Source of the DNA: a secondary endosymbiont of Heteropsylla cubana
GTDB lineage: Bacteria > Pseudomonadota > Gammaproteobacteria > Enterobacterales > Enterobacteriaceae
Direction: 5' to 3'
Assembly: GCF_000287355.1 (NCBI RefSeq)
Contig: NC_018420.1
Span: forward strand, 62,001-126,000
Length of the DNA stretch: 64,000 nt
Numbering within the stretch: position 1 is the stretch's first letter; every line of letters begins with the position of its first letter. The notes beneath the pieces are model-generated. The model saw only the letters and a list, made by a program, of their open reading frames with translations. It did no database searches and had not been told where the DNA came from. This document shows, piece after piece, positions 1-11,620 of this stretch. Position numbers and translations under genes: made by a program.

Positions 1-574
1 ATTAACAATCCATTTTGATTTTTTTAATATAAGATATATGATATCTATAAGAGAAAACTAAAAATATTTTTATTCTTTCATGATCCTACTAGTCATCGCT
101 TATCTAGCGACAAAATAGTTAAAACCTTTTATTCAAATTTTTTTACTTCATAGAATAGCAAGAAGAATTATTAAGCTACGATAGTAGTAATACTTATATA
201 CTAAAGTATCGTATTATTTTAAACTTTTTTTTCATCAGCTTTTAAGATTCTATCTTAAAAGACAGTTTTATTAACGCCATAGAGTCAATTACAATCTAAC
301 TAAACTGCATACAATTACCTAGATCCTATTTTATATAAAAAGATTTTATACTGTTAGTATTACTTAATACAACTAATATTACTAAAACCTCACTATAATA
401 TCTCAATGAGAGAATACTTTTAAAACAAGTAAAAAACAATCTATATTTGTAATACAAAAAAATATTAAGATTTAAATGGATTAAAAGAATAAAAAGTATA
501 AAAACGAATTCTAAATTCTACTATGATAGAATTTACTATCACTAATAGTAAATACAAAGGCATAGTGGATTCTG
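1..574. other. A+T-rich spacer at window edge
   Basis: No credible gene. The frames are broken by stops, base composition is A+T-rich like the other spacers, and I see no stable hairpin or tRNA. Confidence 0.5.
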
Positions 575-735
575 ATGAAAACTGCAATTGTATTGACTGA
601 ATCCCCTGCAAAAATAGAGATCTGTCCGCATTGTTAATCAGCGACACAAATCATATCAAATCCTAAAAGATTTTCTGAAAACAAAAAAATCAAATAGTTA
701 TTTACTTGCCCACGAGAAAAAATTGTCTAATCCTC
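575..735 (+). pseudogene. topA-like N-terminal fragment (DNA topoisomerase I)
   Basis: From the ATG at 575 the translation reads M-K-T-A-I-V-L-T-E-S-P-A-K. This closely resembles the start of DNA topoisomerase I, M-G-K-A-L-V-I-V-E-S-P-A-K, the first strand of its Toprim domain. A stop follows at about codon 20. A further piece reading roughly I-L-K-D-F-L could match H-I-R-D-L-P after a frameshift. Only about 50 codons would fit before the convergent guaC gene, so this would be a truncated relic left by a rearrangement. The match is short and no synteny supports it, so coincidence is possible. Confidence 0.33.
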
Positions 736-745
736 CTTATTAAAC

Positions 746-1783
746 CTAACTAAATATTCCATTTTCCTGTTCACTAACTCGAATAAAAGTAGTACGTTTT
801 GTTAACTCCTTCAAGCGCGATGCACCAACATAAGTGCAGGCAGAACGAAGGCCACCAAGAATATCACGAATAGAACATTCGACCGGACCTCGCACAGCTA
901 ATTTAATACTTTTTCCTTCCACAGCTCGATAATCCGGAACTCCCCCAATATAGCGTTTCATAGCTGATTCGGAACTCATACCATAGAACAACATAAACTG
1001 TTTTCCATTTTCTTCAACAATAGTGCCTTCACACTCGTCATGACCTGCTAACATACCTCCCAACATTACAAAATCTGCACCGCTACCAAATGCTTTAGCA
1101 ACATCTCCCGGAACTACACATCCACCGTCGCTAACAATTTGACCACTTAAACCATGGGCTGCATCAGCACATTCAATTAACGCCGATACTTGAGGATAAC
1201 CAACACCAGTTTTTATTCTTGTAGTACAGACCGAACCAGGACCAAGACCTACTTTTACAATATCAGCACCAGAAAGAATAAGCTGCTCGACCATTTCACC
1301 CGTAACTACATTACCAGCACAAATTACTTTATCTGGAAAAGTTGCTCTAGCTTTTTGAACAAAAGTTACAAAGTATTCTGAATAACCATTCGCAACATCA
1401 ATACAAATAAACTTCAGGTTAGATGATAACGCCATGAATTGCTGCAATTTATTAAAATCCGCATCTGAAGTTCCTGTGGATACCATTACATAATCTAGCA
1501 CCGATTTTGGTGATCGTTCTATAAATTCACGCCACTGAACTATATTATAATACTTGTGCACTGCTGTAATTATATTAAATCTAGCTAATACTTCAGCCAT
1601 GTGAAAAGTACCAACAGTATCCATATTAGCAGCAATGAGAGGCACACCAAACCAATTAATTCCAGGATACTTAAATTTAAAATCTCGTTGAAGCACAACA
1701 TCAGACCGGCTTTTTAAAGTAGACCTCTTAGGGCGGATCAAAACATCTTTAAAACCTAATTTTACATCTTCTTCAATACGCAT
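746..1783 (-). CDS. guaC: GMP reductase
   Basis: GMP reductase converts GMP to IMP with NADPH and ammonia release, a purine salvage step that lets guanine nucleotides be recycled to the adenine branch. At 345 residues it is close to the E. coli protein (347). The (beta/alpha)8 IMPDH/GMPR fold is collinear throughout. The catalytic loop G-P-G-S-V-C-T-T-R places the nucleophile at Cys186, and the flap segment around [11 protein letters not shown] is intact. The ATG start has an AGGGA ribosome-binding site 7 nt upstream, although a 4-bp AGGG/CCCT pairing could partly cover it. It stands alone: about 1.2 kb of decayed DNA lies upstream. The E. coli neighbours coaE and hofC are not visible. Identity is very secure. 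Confidence 0.97.
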   Translation of the reverse strand: MRIEEDVKLGFKDVLIRPKRSTLKSRSDVVLQRDFKFKYPGINWFGVPLIAANMDTVGTFHMAEVLARFNIITAVHKYYNIVQWREFIERSPKSVLDYVMVSTGTSDADFNKLQQFMALSSNLKFICIDVANGYSEYFVTFVQKARATFPDKVICAGNVVTGEMVEQLILSGADIVKVGLGPGSVCTTRIKTGVGYPQVSALIECADAAHGLSGQIVSDGGCVVPGDVAKAFGSGADFVMLGGMLAGHDECEGTIVEENGKQFMLFYGMSSESAMKRYIGGVPDYRAVEGKSIKLAVRGPVECSIRDILGGLRSACTYVGASRLKELTKRTTFIRVSEQENGIFS

Positions 1784-2954
1784 AGGGGATTCCCTGAAAA
1801 AAGTAACAAATCGATAATCAAGATAAGAGGCACTTTTTCATAGCAAAAACACTTCACCATTTAGGATTACACTGAGAAAAAACCCGAAATCTACTTATCT
1901 TAGATTAATACAATATATTTGATTGTTTTTTTTGATGCCCACCAAAGCAGTCAATCTGCATAAGATTGTCTTACTATTCATAATGAATATCTGAGTAATT
2001 TTATTCATTATCATTATTGTCAATATTGTTTAATCTGTGTACATAGATGTATATTATGAGACTAATACTATTTTCTCTATAACTTTTTTTGAAAAACAAA
2101 ATGCTATAACAGAACATAAAATTATTTATAAATAATATTTTTTTAAAAACATAATTATTGCGCAAAAATTAATTTTTACACTACTAAATTGCATGGACTA
2201 TATTTATATAACTAATATTTTTTTACTAATAATTATTTTCTAAGAACAAAAAAAATACTCTTATTTGTTCCTTCGTTCTACTCTAATAAAAAATATAACT
2301 ATAGTAACGCAATCACAATTCAAAAAAATTTAAATGTTTTAAGAAATTTTATCCATCAAGATTAAGAATATTTATTTGAAATAAATAAAGATAATAATAA
2401 AAATATAAATAATATAACCTTAAAGTGTTGAATTGTTTTTTTTTGCTAACCATATACAATGTACGTTAAACTTGATTTTCTTGTAATAATACATATAATA
2501 TAGATGATTATATAGATGAAGCTTCCTATCAAACTCAAAAAAATACGGAATATCAATTAAAGATAACTATAATTTTAAGTGTAAAGTTTTTAATATTTTT
2601 TATTAATTTAATATAGTATAAATGATGTTGGTATTTTTTTTAAATCTAAAATAAACTTGAAAATTGTTACTAAGACCTCTTATACAAAATTAAAACAATA
2701 TATTTTATCAGTAAATAAAAAATTTTGACTATATCTAAATATATAAAATATTTAGAAAGTACTTTTTAAATCTTTTTCCTAATTATATGGATTTGTTGAT
2801 TAAATGTTCTTTTTTTAATTGATCTAATGTTCTTGCTTCTTAAAATTGCTCCCAATAAAAAAATAATTATAACTGTTACTACATTTATCTATAAATATAT
2901 ACATAAAATCAACAATTTAATTAAAAACAATATGAGTAATATAACTATTTAAAT
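1784..2954. other. Gene-free A+T-rich spacer
   Basis: This lies between guaC and engB, both on the minus strand. It should contain the guaC promoter. In E. coli polA and the Spot 42 RNA lie beyond the 3' end of engB; I looked for the polymerase motif C end and for Spot 42 and recognised neither. Confidence 0.5.
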
Positions 2955-3569
2955 CTAACTTTCTTTGTTATCAGAAATCCACTTCTCTAATGTTTGCTGT
3001 AGTTTATCCATCCCTTTTTTTTGTAACGATGAAAACACTTCTACTTGAAAGTTTCCTATTAAAGTTCCTAACATTATCCTAGTCTGGCTCAATTGTTCCT
3101 CTTGTTTTCTTAAAGAAAGCTTGTCAGCTTTATTGAGCAAAAGCAGCATAGGCATATTCATATTGACGGCCCATTGCACAATTTGTTGATCGAGCTTTTT
3201 AAAAGGATGTCGAATATCCATTAACACTACGAGCCCCTTCAAGTTAGAGCGCGTTTGTAGATATTCCTTAATAGTCTGTTTTAAACAATGTTTTAATACT
3301 CTTGGAACTGCTGCATAACCATATCCGGGTAAATCAACTAGTCTTATACCAGACGTTACTTCAAATAAATTAATAAATTGAGTACATCCAGGGATTTTAC
3401 TTGTTCTAGCTAATTTTTTTTGATTAGTTAACGTATTAATTAAAGTAGATTTACCTGAATTAGAATACCCCACAAATGCTATTTCAATACTACTATCACC
3501 TGGTAAATAATTTACATTAGGTGCACTAGTTAAAAAACATGTTAAATTATAGTTGTATAAATTCTTCAA
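2955..3569 (-). CDS. engB: Ribosome biogenesis GTP-binding protein YsxC/EngB
   Basis: EngB (YihA) is an essential TrmE-Era-like GTPase needed for late assembly of the 50S ribosomal subunit. The 204 residues align end to end with E. coli YihA (210). The G1 P-loop G-Y-S-N-S-G-K-S-T is at residues 34-42, G3 D-L-P-G at 79-82 and G4 N-K-A-D at 146-149. In the switch region the family motif T-P-G-R-T is altered to I-P-G-C-T, which may weaken GTPase control. The start is a TTG: an in-frame TAA lies only two codons upstream and no ATG is available before the conserved sequence. I see no good Shine-Dalgarno site. It has no operon partner. Confidence 0.94.
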   Translation of the reverse strand: MKNLYNYNLTCFLTSAPNVNYLPGDSSIEIAFVGYSNSGKSTLINTLTNQKKLARTSKIPGCTQFINLFEVTSGIRLVDLPGYGYAAVPRVLKHCLKQTIKEYLQTRSNLKGLVVLMDIRHPFKKLDQQIVQWAVNMNMPMLLLLNKADKLSLRKQEEQLSQTRIMLGTLIGNFQVEVFSSLQKKGMDKLQQTLEKWISDNKES

Positions 3570-4819
3570 AAGTATTTAACTCAAATATACTATTTAATAG
3601 TAGTGATACCAGAAAATGTATTTAAAAAATACATTATGATCTTCTCAATAACTCTTTTCTTAACCTGTAGTATTAGTAAGCAATGTTTTTGCATATTTAA
3701 TCATTTTCTAGTTCCCATTTTTCTTAAAATCAACTTATTTGTAATAATCTGATCTCATACTAAAGAATACAACAACGTATAAATTTAATTACCAAACTAC
3801 AAAATAACACTAATAAGTAGGTATTTTTAAAAAAAATCAACAAATGTTTTTCTTTAAAGAAAACTTTTCACTGAAATAGTAATTTATTTACATACTCTAG
3901 TTTATCTATCGTGTTGTTTGTCATAAAACAACATGATTTTTTTATTAGTCGCCCTCTACTCAACTTCTTTAGATTGTTTTGTTACCTACTAAAGATTAAA
4001 AAAATAAAGATTTTAATCAATTAAAAATAAATAAGCGAGTAAAATACATTGATAACCTTATAACAATTTTTATCTTTAAAACGCTATTTTAGATTTTTTT
4101 ATTTGCACAGAATCAATTAAAATCTACGATAAAAACTAAAAAAATACAATTATATTGTATTCAATAAACTAAAGAATTTAGAAACTTAATACAGAAGATG
4201 GAAGTTTAAAATATAGGCTTATGCAAATTAATTTATTTTTAATGGTTTTAAAGCCAACGATAAAACGTTACTCCTTCTTTCTTAAGAAGGGAATTCTTAT
4301 TAAGAAGTCAAATAAAACAAATCTTGTTGTACAATTAATAAAAAACTATCAGAAAATATTTTTATATGAATCTATTTGTTTAAGTTATTTATTATTTAAT
4401 CTACTAAAAATATTTTTTACATAATAATCTTCATACGATCTCTTTTTGATTATATCAGAAACAAAATTCATTATCTAGACAATCAAAGAAGATCTTTAAA
4501 AAAAGAAAGTTTCTATAGACTACTCAATAGATGAATAAACATTTAAAATAACTATTTTATCGTTTTTTAGTTCAGATTTAAAAAAGATTTTACTTCTACA
4601 AGATTATTATTTATAAAATTCTTATCTAAAAAGAAAAAAAAGAAAAATATTCAATAAAGTATTGTTAATTACCATATATATTTCAACATCTTATCTAAAT
4701 TAACGTTATCGTTGAAGTCTAATTAAACATACTGCAATAAAAATGTGAATTAAAATTTAAAATACATACACATCACAATATTCTTATCACAATAATTTAG
4801 AGCCATTTATCTTAATATT
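3570..4819. other. Gene-free spacer upstream of the uvrD relic
   Basis: In enterobacteria xerC and yigB precede uvrD, and this space is about the right size for yigB plus part of xerC. I could not align either. A 67-codon open frame at 4221-4424 is lysine-, leucine- and isoleucine-rich with no recognisable motif and is probably chance in A+T-rich DNA. A terminator-like hairpin sits at 3910-3943. Confidence 0.45.
3910..3943 (+). terminator. Rho-independent terminator-like hairpin without a live gene
   Basis: A 10-bp stem pairs 3910-3919 with 3926-3935, including one G-T pair, across a 6-nt loop. It is followed by an A and a run of seven T on the plus strand. This is a good intrinsic terminator by shape. 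No intact plus-strand gene ends nearby, so it is either a relic of a lost gene or ends an unseen small RNA. Confidence 0.6.
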
Positions 4820-6985
4820 AAATATTTAATTTTTAATATACTTAATTATATAAACTAAACTCAACAAATAATTATAATAACTTTAGATATCAAATTACTA
4901 CCGCTAACCGGAGCTAAGAGTAGAAAATACGACCACTAATACATTAGACCACACAGTTGCCGTCTGTACCCCCCCCACCTCAATAATAATTGTTAGGTTT
5001 ACAAGCGAATCAAATGCAATGTCCTATAAAAACATATACTTAGTCACTCTGATCCAGTTTGTATTTAAATGAACATTTTATATTGTCTTGCCTATCAACT
5101 GTTATGAACTGATTATAATATTTATCCATATTCCTAAGAAGGTTTATCTTTATCGATCAATGAAATTAAGATCACTTCTTAATATATCTGATACGCCTTA
5201 TAAATATAAATAATAAAAACAATCAACATAGAAACAACTCAAGTGTCTCTGAAAAGAAAAGATACAGGTATCCATTGAAACCATCTCACACATAGTAATA
5301 AATTAACTGCAACAATCTAACAATATATCTATCACTATTATCAAGGAACATACAATCGCGCCGGATTGGTCTATTTTAATGAAACAATATTGTCACATTT
5401 AAACTATTCTTAAATAAAGCTAATATCTTAAATCGTATTACAAACGTTTTACTAGATCTTTTGATAGAGGTAATATTTTAAATACGTTAATAAAATTCAA
5501 TATGCTTGGATTTAGATATTGGTGGGTCATAAAAATATAACTTTTGTCGGTGATGACAACCGATTAAACCTATGGCTGAAAATAAATGAAGTAAATAGTA
5601 TCTAATTTTTTTAAAAGTTTTTTACCACTATAAATATTAAACGTAAGTCAAATCATAAATCTTATAGTAACATTTTATTATGTTATTATGCATCTATTGA
5701 ATACAATAACTCTTAATTTAAGAAAAAATTAAACTAAAAACAACATAAGTAGCATAATTAACCTCTGTTTTAATTTTAATATAGCAAATGAAGCATGACT
5801 TGTAATCAACTGTATTAAAAATAGGCTAAGATTAAGAAGTTAAAAATATAAAAAACTACAGTATTTTAATACTGTGCTAATATTTAATCTCACACAAAAA
5901 AAAAGAGGCGTTCTTATCAATGTGCATATCTTATTAACTTTATGAAAACATGTTTTTTTATGAATATTAAGAAATCAAAGATACTATGGTATATTTACAT
6001 TTAGTTAAAAACTAAAAGCACAATGTTACCTATAAAACAACAGTCGACACTCCAAAAAAACTGACCCCAATCCTCATTCGCTAGATGTCGTTTGTTCAAC
6101 CGCCGCAAAACATTAAATAACATTGTGGCAACCGACTGATATACTTTTAATTTTAGAGTATATAATCACTGACTATACTAAAACTACCCTGCAACCTTTT
6201 TTTTAAACTCCTTGATGTTCTAAAAAAAATAAAATCTTTTATACCGTTACTTATATAAACAAAACAAATTGTTAAAAACTTTAACATTTGCTAGATATCA
6301 TGTTAAGAGGATAATAAAAAATCAAGAAACATCATAGAGAAAATTTAATAAAATTTCTCGTTATCAAATAATAAATCCCCTTCGCCACAAAGATCAAAAT
6401 CTACCACCATTAGAAAACTTCCTAGTTCAGACTAATTTGAAAATCGAAGTAATTCCCGTTCAGATATATCTAGGATACATTTCAAAGTCATAACTCTAAA
6501 TGAATCTAAGACAAACTAGTATTGTCTCGCGTATTCACCATTGGCACGGAAGAAGCTCTCTTTCCTCCACCAAACATATTGACATATGCAAGTGATTCGA
6601 CACCAAAAGAAGAATACGACCTAAAATATGTTGAGATCATAACGCACGACAAATATACCAATCATTATTCATACAAAAATCTAACACCTCTTTATCAAAG
6701 AATTTCATGTTTTTCTGATGATCTCCCCACCGAGATGCTTGAAAAATATAAAAACTAATCTATGCTACCCTCAGCATAGGTTAAGATAATATTGAAGAAT
6801 GTTTAAGTAATCGTTATTTACTTTGGTCATAAAAACCAAAAAAAGTTATATAATATATAAAATAACCAATTAATTATAAATATATTAAACGATGCATTAG
6901 TATAAAATTTTTATTAAGAAAATTTCATCAAAGTTTCTCGATATAAACACTCATCTTCAATACTCACATTACACTTATAATTCTT
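4820..6985 (+). pseudogene. uvrD: uvrD pseudogene (DNA helicase II)
   Basis: UvrD unwinds DNA in mismatch and nucleotide-excision repair. No frame is open, but five blocks match UvrD in order and spacing. At 4904-4927, L-T-G-A-K-S-R-K stands where the Walker A L-A-G-A-G-S-G-K should be, with two glycines lost. At 5330-5392, Y-N-R-A-G-L-V-Y-F-N-E matches C-D-R-A-G-L-V-D-F-A-E. At 5546 on, V-G-D-D-N matches V-G-D-D-D. At 6075-6140, S-L-D-V-V and I-T-L-W-Q match R-T-L-D-V-V and L-T-L-W-Q. At 6522-6758 a 78-codon stretch matches V-F-I-V-G-M-E-E-G-M-F-P through L-P-E-E. The spacing predicts nearly the full 720-codon length. corA follows on the same strand, as in E. coli. The Walker A damage, stops and frameshifts make it non-functional. 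Confidence 0.85.
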
Positions 6986-8029
6986 AATCATTATGAATAT
7001 CATTCTAAATTTCTTTGTGGAAGTTTGTAGATTCATGTTTTTATATATTTAGTAAATTACTATAATTAACAACTATTTAAAAAATAAAAATTTTACATAA
7101 TTAATATTTCTAGATAAATTTTACCAATTATAATTAAGGCTATATAAACTTCACTTAGACAGTTGAAAAATAAGTCAACATGAATAATTTTATTATTATG
7201 CATTACAACTAATTAAAATAATACTATAATTAAAATTTTTCAACATTATAGATTACAGTAGCTTTTAATAATTTTGTATCACAAAAATCACATATTTTTT
7301 ATTTACACCTAATGTTTTATCTATAAAAACGTGGTGGTTTTCATTAAACATCGATATTTTATTAATTATTATTTAGCAGTCGGTCCTTGTTTATCAAACA
7401 AGTCTATTTGTAATAAAAACAAGAAAAAAATCATGTAAAAAATAAAAAAACAAATTTCTTCTCTATGCCTATAACAGTAGCCTTATAACAATACTTATTT
7501 TAATAGATTAGTAATAAACCTTTGTTTTATAAGTTCTTGTACTGAAACAAATCATTTCAAGTTTATTAACAAGAACCATTGTTTCAATTTCTAGTTATTA
7601 AAAAAAAGGCAATAACTTATTTTTATAAAACTTTTTCTTTGTCACTAAACTGAAAAATTGTAAAAAACATCCCGTGATTAATCCTATAAAATCAACAAAA
7701 GTTTAACTAAACACAACAAACCCAGTTACGTCACATATTGACAGACTTTTTATTCTAAGCGTAACATGATAGAACTATCTATGCGGAGAGAATTACACCT
7801 TATCCCCATAGATACTAAATTGATAATCTATTTTGCTTAAATATATCACTAAAACTACCTGTAGAGAATTAGTAACTTTAATAAAATATCATTGATTATC
7901 AAAGATAGGTTTCATAAAGCTCGATCTGCAAACAGTCTAAAAAACGAGAGTGGACATTTGTCACCCCCTCCCCGTGTTTCTATGATCGAATGCATTTCCC
8001 GTAGTTTACCGTGAAGGAAACGAGAGCAT
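6986..8029. other. corA upstream region
   Basis: No gene seen between the uvrD relic and corA. The last 100 bases are more G+C-rich than the rest and probably hold the corA promoter and leader. A GAAGGA sequence precedes the corA ATG. Confidence 0.45.
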
Positions 8030-8980
8030 ATGCTTAATGCATTTCAACTAGAAAACCATCGTTTATCGCGTCTTGACTCTGACAACTCTGGTTCCTTGTC
8101 CAAAGCCGTATGGATAGATCTTATCGAGCCTGGAGACCATGAAAGAAAACGAGTTGAAAAAGAGCTCGGACAAAGCCTGGCAACACGTTTAGAGCTAGAA
8201 GATATAGAAGCATCTGCTCGTTTTTTTGAAAATGATGACGGGCTACATATTCACTCTTTTTTCTTTTATGCTGACGCTGAAGATCATGCAGGTAATGCTA
8301 CCGTAGCATTCACCATCCGTGATGGTAGACTCTATACGCTACGAGAACGAGAACTGCCGGCATTTCGTTTGTATCGAATGCGCACTCGAAACCAGGTACT
8401 TATAGACGGTAACGCCTATGAATTATTGTTGAATTTGTTTGAAACAAAAATCGAACAATTGGCAGATGAAATTGAAAATATTTATAGCGATTTAGAGGCA
8501 GTAAGTCTCGTGATCATGGATGGTCATCTAGGAGATGAGTATGATAACGCAATCTCCACTCTTGCTGAACTAGAAGATGTCGCTTGGAAAGTTAGATTAT
8601 GTTTAATGGATACTCAGAGAGCATTAAATTTTCTAGTACGAAAAACACGGCTTCCTGGAAACCAGCTTGAACAAGCACGAGAAGTTATACGCGACATTGA
8701 ATCGTTATTACCTCATAACGAATCATTATTTCAAAAAGTAAATTTCTTGATGCAGGCAGCAATGGGATTTATAAACATCGAACAAAATCGTATTATTAAA
8801 ATATTCTCGGTAGTCTCAGTAGTGTTTCTCCCCCCAACTTTAGTTGCCTCCAGTTATGGTATGAACTTTAATTTCATGCCTGAACTTAGATGGTCTTTTG
8901 GCTACCCTGCCGCAATCATTCTTATGATAATAGCTGGATTAGCACCATATTTATATTTTAAACAAAAAAAATGGCTTTAA
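8030..8980 (+). CDS. corA: Magnesium/cobalt transporter CorA
   Basis: CorA is the main constitutive magnesium channel of the inner membrane and also passes cobalt and nickel. At 316 residues it equals the E. coli length, with very high similarity over the whole protein. The large cytoplasmic funnel (residues about 1-250) includes the block [12 protein letters not shown]. Two C-terminal membrane helices follow, joined by the signature Y-G-M-N (GMN at 277-279) that forms the selectivity filter. The basic C-terminal end K-Q-K-K-W-L is kept. Its third and fourth codon region, M-L-N-A-F-Q-L-E-N, confirms the start. It is among the best conserved genes here, although its upstream partner uvrD is dead. 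Confidence 0.98.
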   Translation: MLNAFQLENHRLSRLDSDNSGSLSKAVWIDLIEPGDHERKRVEKELGQSLATRLELEDIEASARFFENDDGLHIHSFFFYADAEDHAGNATVAFTIRDGRLYTLRERELPAFRLYRMRTRNQVLIDGNAYELLLNLFETKIEQLADEIENIYSDLEAVSLVIMDGHLGDEYDNAISTLAELEDVAWKVRLCLMDTQRALNFLVRKTRLPGNQLEQAREVIRDIESLLPHNESLFQKVNFLMQAAMGFINIEQNRIIKIFSVVSVVFLPPTLVASSYGMNFNFMPELRWSFGYPAAIILMIIAGLAPYLYFKQKKWL

Positions 8981-9664
8981 TAAGCTAACGCAACTATAAA
9001 AAAATTACGGGTGATTATGATGTAAAACCATTTATCAATGTATATTAAAAACAAATAAACGTAAACATATTAATAATTATTTACACATTGCGTCAATAAT
9101 TAACATAATAAGTTATAATATGTTTTATATATATTTACTAATTAATCAACATAAAAATACAGATTGCATTTATTGCATAAATGATTTTTTTTAAAAAAAC
9201 ATTTTTATTAAAGTTATCTTTTCATCAACAACTTGTTAAAGTTATGAGCTCTCATAAAAATCATTTAAATGATCATAAAGCTCTTAAGTAATACAAAAAG
9301 ATTAATAAATATCTCTATATTGCGATCTGATGGCGAACCAAGAAAAAATTAAAAAATCGTATAAATCATAGTTTGTTGTTTTACTGTTCAATCTAATTTG
9401 ATCATATTTCTTCGCTTTTATGCTTTTCTCCAGAAAGGTATCTCTAGATTAGAGTTTGTTCTTGTCTAAACTATTTTATAAATTTTATTATAAAGTGTTT
9501 TTATAGGATATATCCCTATCAATATATCAGTTTTTATCAACCAACCAAAAAAAATTAGTAGATATTGTATGTTTTTTTATAAAAAACTCTTAATGACAAT
9601 TTTAAAGAAATCTGTATGGAAATACGTAAAAAATATAAAATACACTATGTGTAGTATAGTATTA
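8981..9664. other. Gene-free spacer after corA
   Basis: I see no gene, no clear corA terminator and no tRNA. E. coli has yigF/yigG and rarD here; neither is recognisable. Confidence 0.45.
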
Positions 9665-10080
9665 AAGTAAAAATTATATTATAACAATATGACTACTTTA
9701 ATTTCACAAACAACTTTTTACTTTTTTCTTCATTTTAAAGAAAAAAGATAGTACAAAAAAATATTCATATAACACTATGCAACCATCTTTAAAATAACCA
9801 AAAGATTAAAAAACATATTACTAATTAGCAATATAAATAGTACTAATTATTTCTTATAGCAATTAACCAATATATAAATAAAATATCAATCTTATCAATA
9901 TTCACCCCCCCATACTGCATGATCAACATACATACAAATTTGCTAATATAGCAATATCATAAACAAAAAAAGTTATACTTCTTAATTATTCATTCCATCA
10001 AAAATAAAATATTGATTCAGCTATAGCAAAAAAAATACAACCATGAAAGCCTTAAAGAAGAATTCAATATTAATACTATA
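9665..10080 (-). pseudogene. mscL: Probable mscL remnant (large mechanosensitive channel)
   Basis: On the minus strand around 9905-9985 the translation reads F-M-I-L-L-Y-stop-Q-I-C-M and, a little later, W-G-G. This matches the first membrane helix and loop of MscL, F-G-K-I-V-S-S-L-V-A-D-I-I-M with a downstream I-G-G. The limits are projected from the 137-residue family length. The support is mainly positional: the trkA remnant lies immediately upstream on the same strand, and trkA-mscL is the enterobacterial order. The internal stop shows it is not translated. Confidence 0.35.
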
Positions 10081-10239
10081 CTAATAGAAATTTATACTTT
10101 TAATCATATTTATTCTTTATTTTAAACTTATACTTTAATTTTAAAGATATTAACTAATTTACATATATACTTAAAATTATTTTTCTTTAGATCATATTTA
10201 TGAAATAAAAATTTCAAAAAAAATAATAGAAAAACCAAT

Positions 10240-11620
10240 TATATTCTTTATATTTTCACAATATTTTATCTTAATTTCATAGTTTATCTTAACAATAAAC
10301 TACTGTGTTGCATGTTGATAAAAATGATTTAAGGTGGGAGAATGTTTTTCTTATACTTTTCTAGTCTATACTTCTTCACTGAATATACAAAACATCACAA
10401 TACGATTAGTTCAAAAATGTTCTGAAGATTTTAGTCCTATCCTCAGGAATAAATATATATATAACAAAATCCACTTTATGTGATCGCATTTACCCAAAAA
10501 AAATAATATGGGTTTTATTAAAAACATATCTATAAAAATAATTTTTTTTGACTACCTAATGATAATCCATAAAAATAAGCTAATAAATATTATCACTAAT
10601 TAAGAAACTAGATTTCTTGCTAACTTAAACCAACCTTTTTTTAAAGCTCTGAGGTCAAAAAACTTTTACTCACACTCATGAAATATGAAAAAGAAGAAAC
10701 AACATTGAAAAAACATGATAAACACGTTTAAAGACATCTAAAAAAAACCGAACAAAAAAACCTAATATCTATAAAAATAAAAATGAATCCTTAGCATATT
10801 TACAGTATAATAAACATAGGAGAAAATTATTAAAAATATACTGCTACCTCTAATAAGAATTAAATCGCTTATCTCTTTTTTTCTTATCTGCTCCTATTAT
10901 AACTACTCTTTTGAAGGCGTGCTTCTTTACATCGTAAATATAATACCTACAAAATATATCTTAAAATGCTGAATATCAGTAGTATACTATAGCAACCGAG
11001 TTTAAAGTTTTTTTGAGCTAATTACAACCAAAAATTCATAAAACAAAAAACTTAAATAAGGTCTTGTTATATTTATATTGCCGATGTTGTTATCAGTTAG
11101 ATACTTTATAATTTAATGTAACTGTTTCTATGCTATAATATAAAAAATCTATTATTGCTAAATGTATGATTTTTATTTGTCTAGCAATTATAGAAAAATT
11201 ATTTCCAATAAAATTTCTTAATTCAATAACAAAATCATTACTGGACAGAATTAAATAATTTGCGACTAAAATAGATCTTTTTTTTAAAAATCGATGTTTA
11301 TACCTAAGCACAAACAAAATCGATAGTGATTATATCTATACGTGCCACAAACTTGCATTCTTAAACTAATAACGCTACAACAAACTAATGTAAAAAAACA
11401 GTAAAAATGTATTGCTTAGCAAGCCTATTACATGAAAATTATCCTTCAATATACAGAAGGGTTATTACTTTCTTGTCTAACATTAACAACTTACTTCTAT
11501 TAACCTCCTTCGAATTAGTAAGATATATGCCTAAAAAAATTCATATTCACGATATAATCGTGATCAAAGAACCCCCTCCGTGTTATTTTTTTTAGTTAAT
11601 AAACTTCTCTTAAGAAAGAG
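10240..11620 (-). pseudogene. trkA: trkA pseudogene (potassium uptake regulator)
   Basis: TrkA is the NAD-binding gating subunit of the Trk potassium importers. No full frame survives, but blocks on the minus strand align in order. Near 11345, F-V-A-R-I matches R-I-A-R-I. In the 74-codon open stretch 11093-11317, Y-L-I-L-S-S-N-D-F-V-I-E matches H-L-I-A-P-E-Q-L-V-I-D, and L-A-I-I-D-F-L-Y-Y matches L-A-V-V-K-A-Y-Y. At 10886-10915, F-K-R-V-V-I-I-G-A matches Y-K-R-I-M-L-V-G-G at the second Rossmann domain. The spacing between blocks (about 345 nt) fits the family (about 114 residues). Ends are projected from the 458-residue length. The open frame at 11407-11595 on the other strand is its antisense shadow. 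Confidence 0.65.

Noticed and set aside
465-647. Minus-strand 60-codon frame with slight similarity to NadC (I-N-x-A-x-x-S-L-F)
   Set aside because: The strand is wrong for the enterobacterial guaC-nadC arrangement, the match is confined to a few residues, and the topA-like reading on the other strand is stronger.
1190-1381. Plus-strand open frame inside guaC
   Set aside because: Antisense shadow of a well-conserved gene, with no family resemblance.
4221-4424. 67-codon lysine- and leucine-rich frame
   Set aside because: Composition is typical of chance frames in very A+T-rich DNA; no motif, no ribosome-binding site.
11407-11595. 62-codon plus-strand frame
   Set aside because: Lies opposite the N-terminal part of the trkA relic and has no recognisable similarity.
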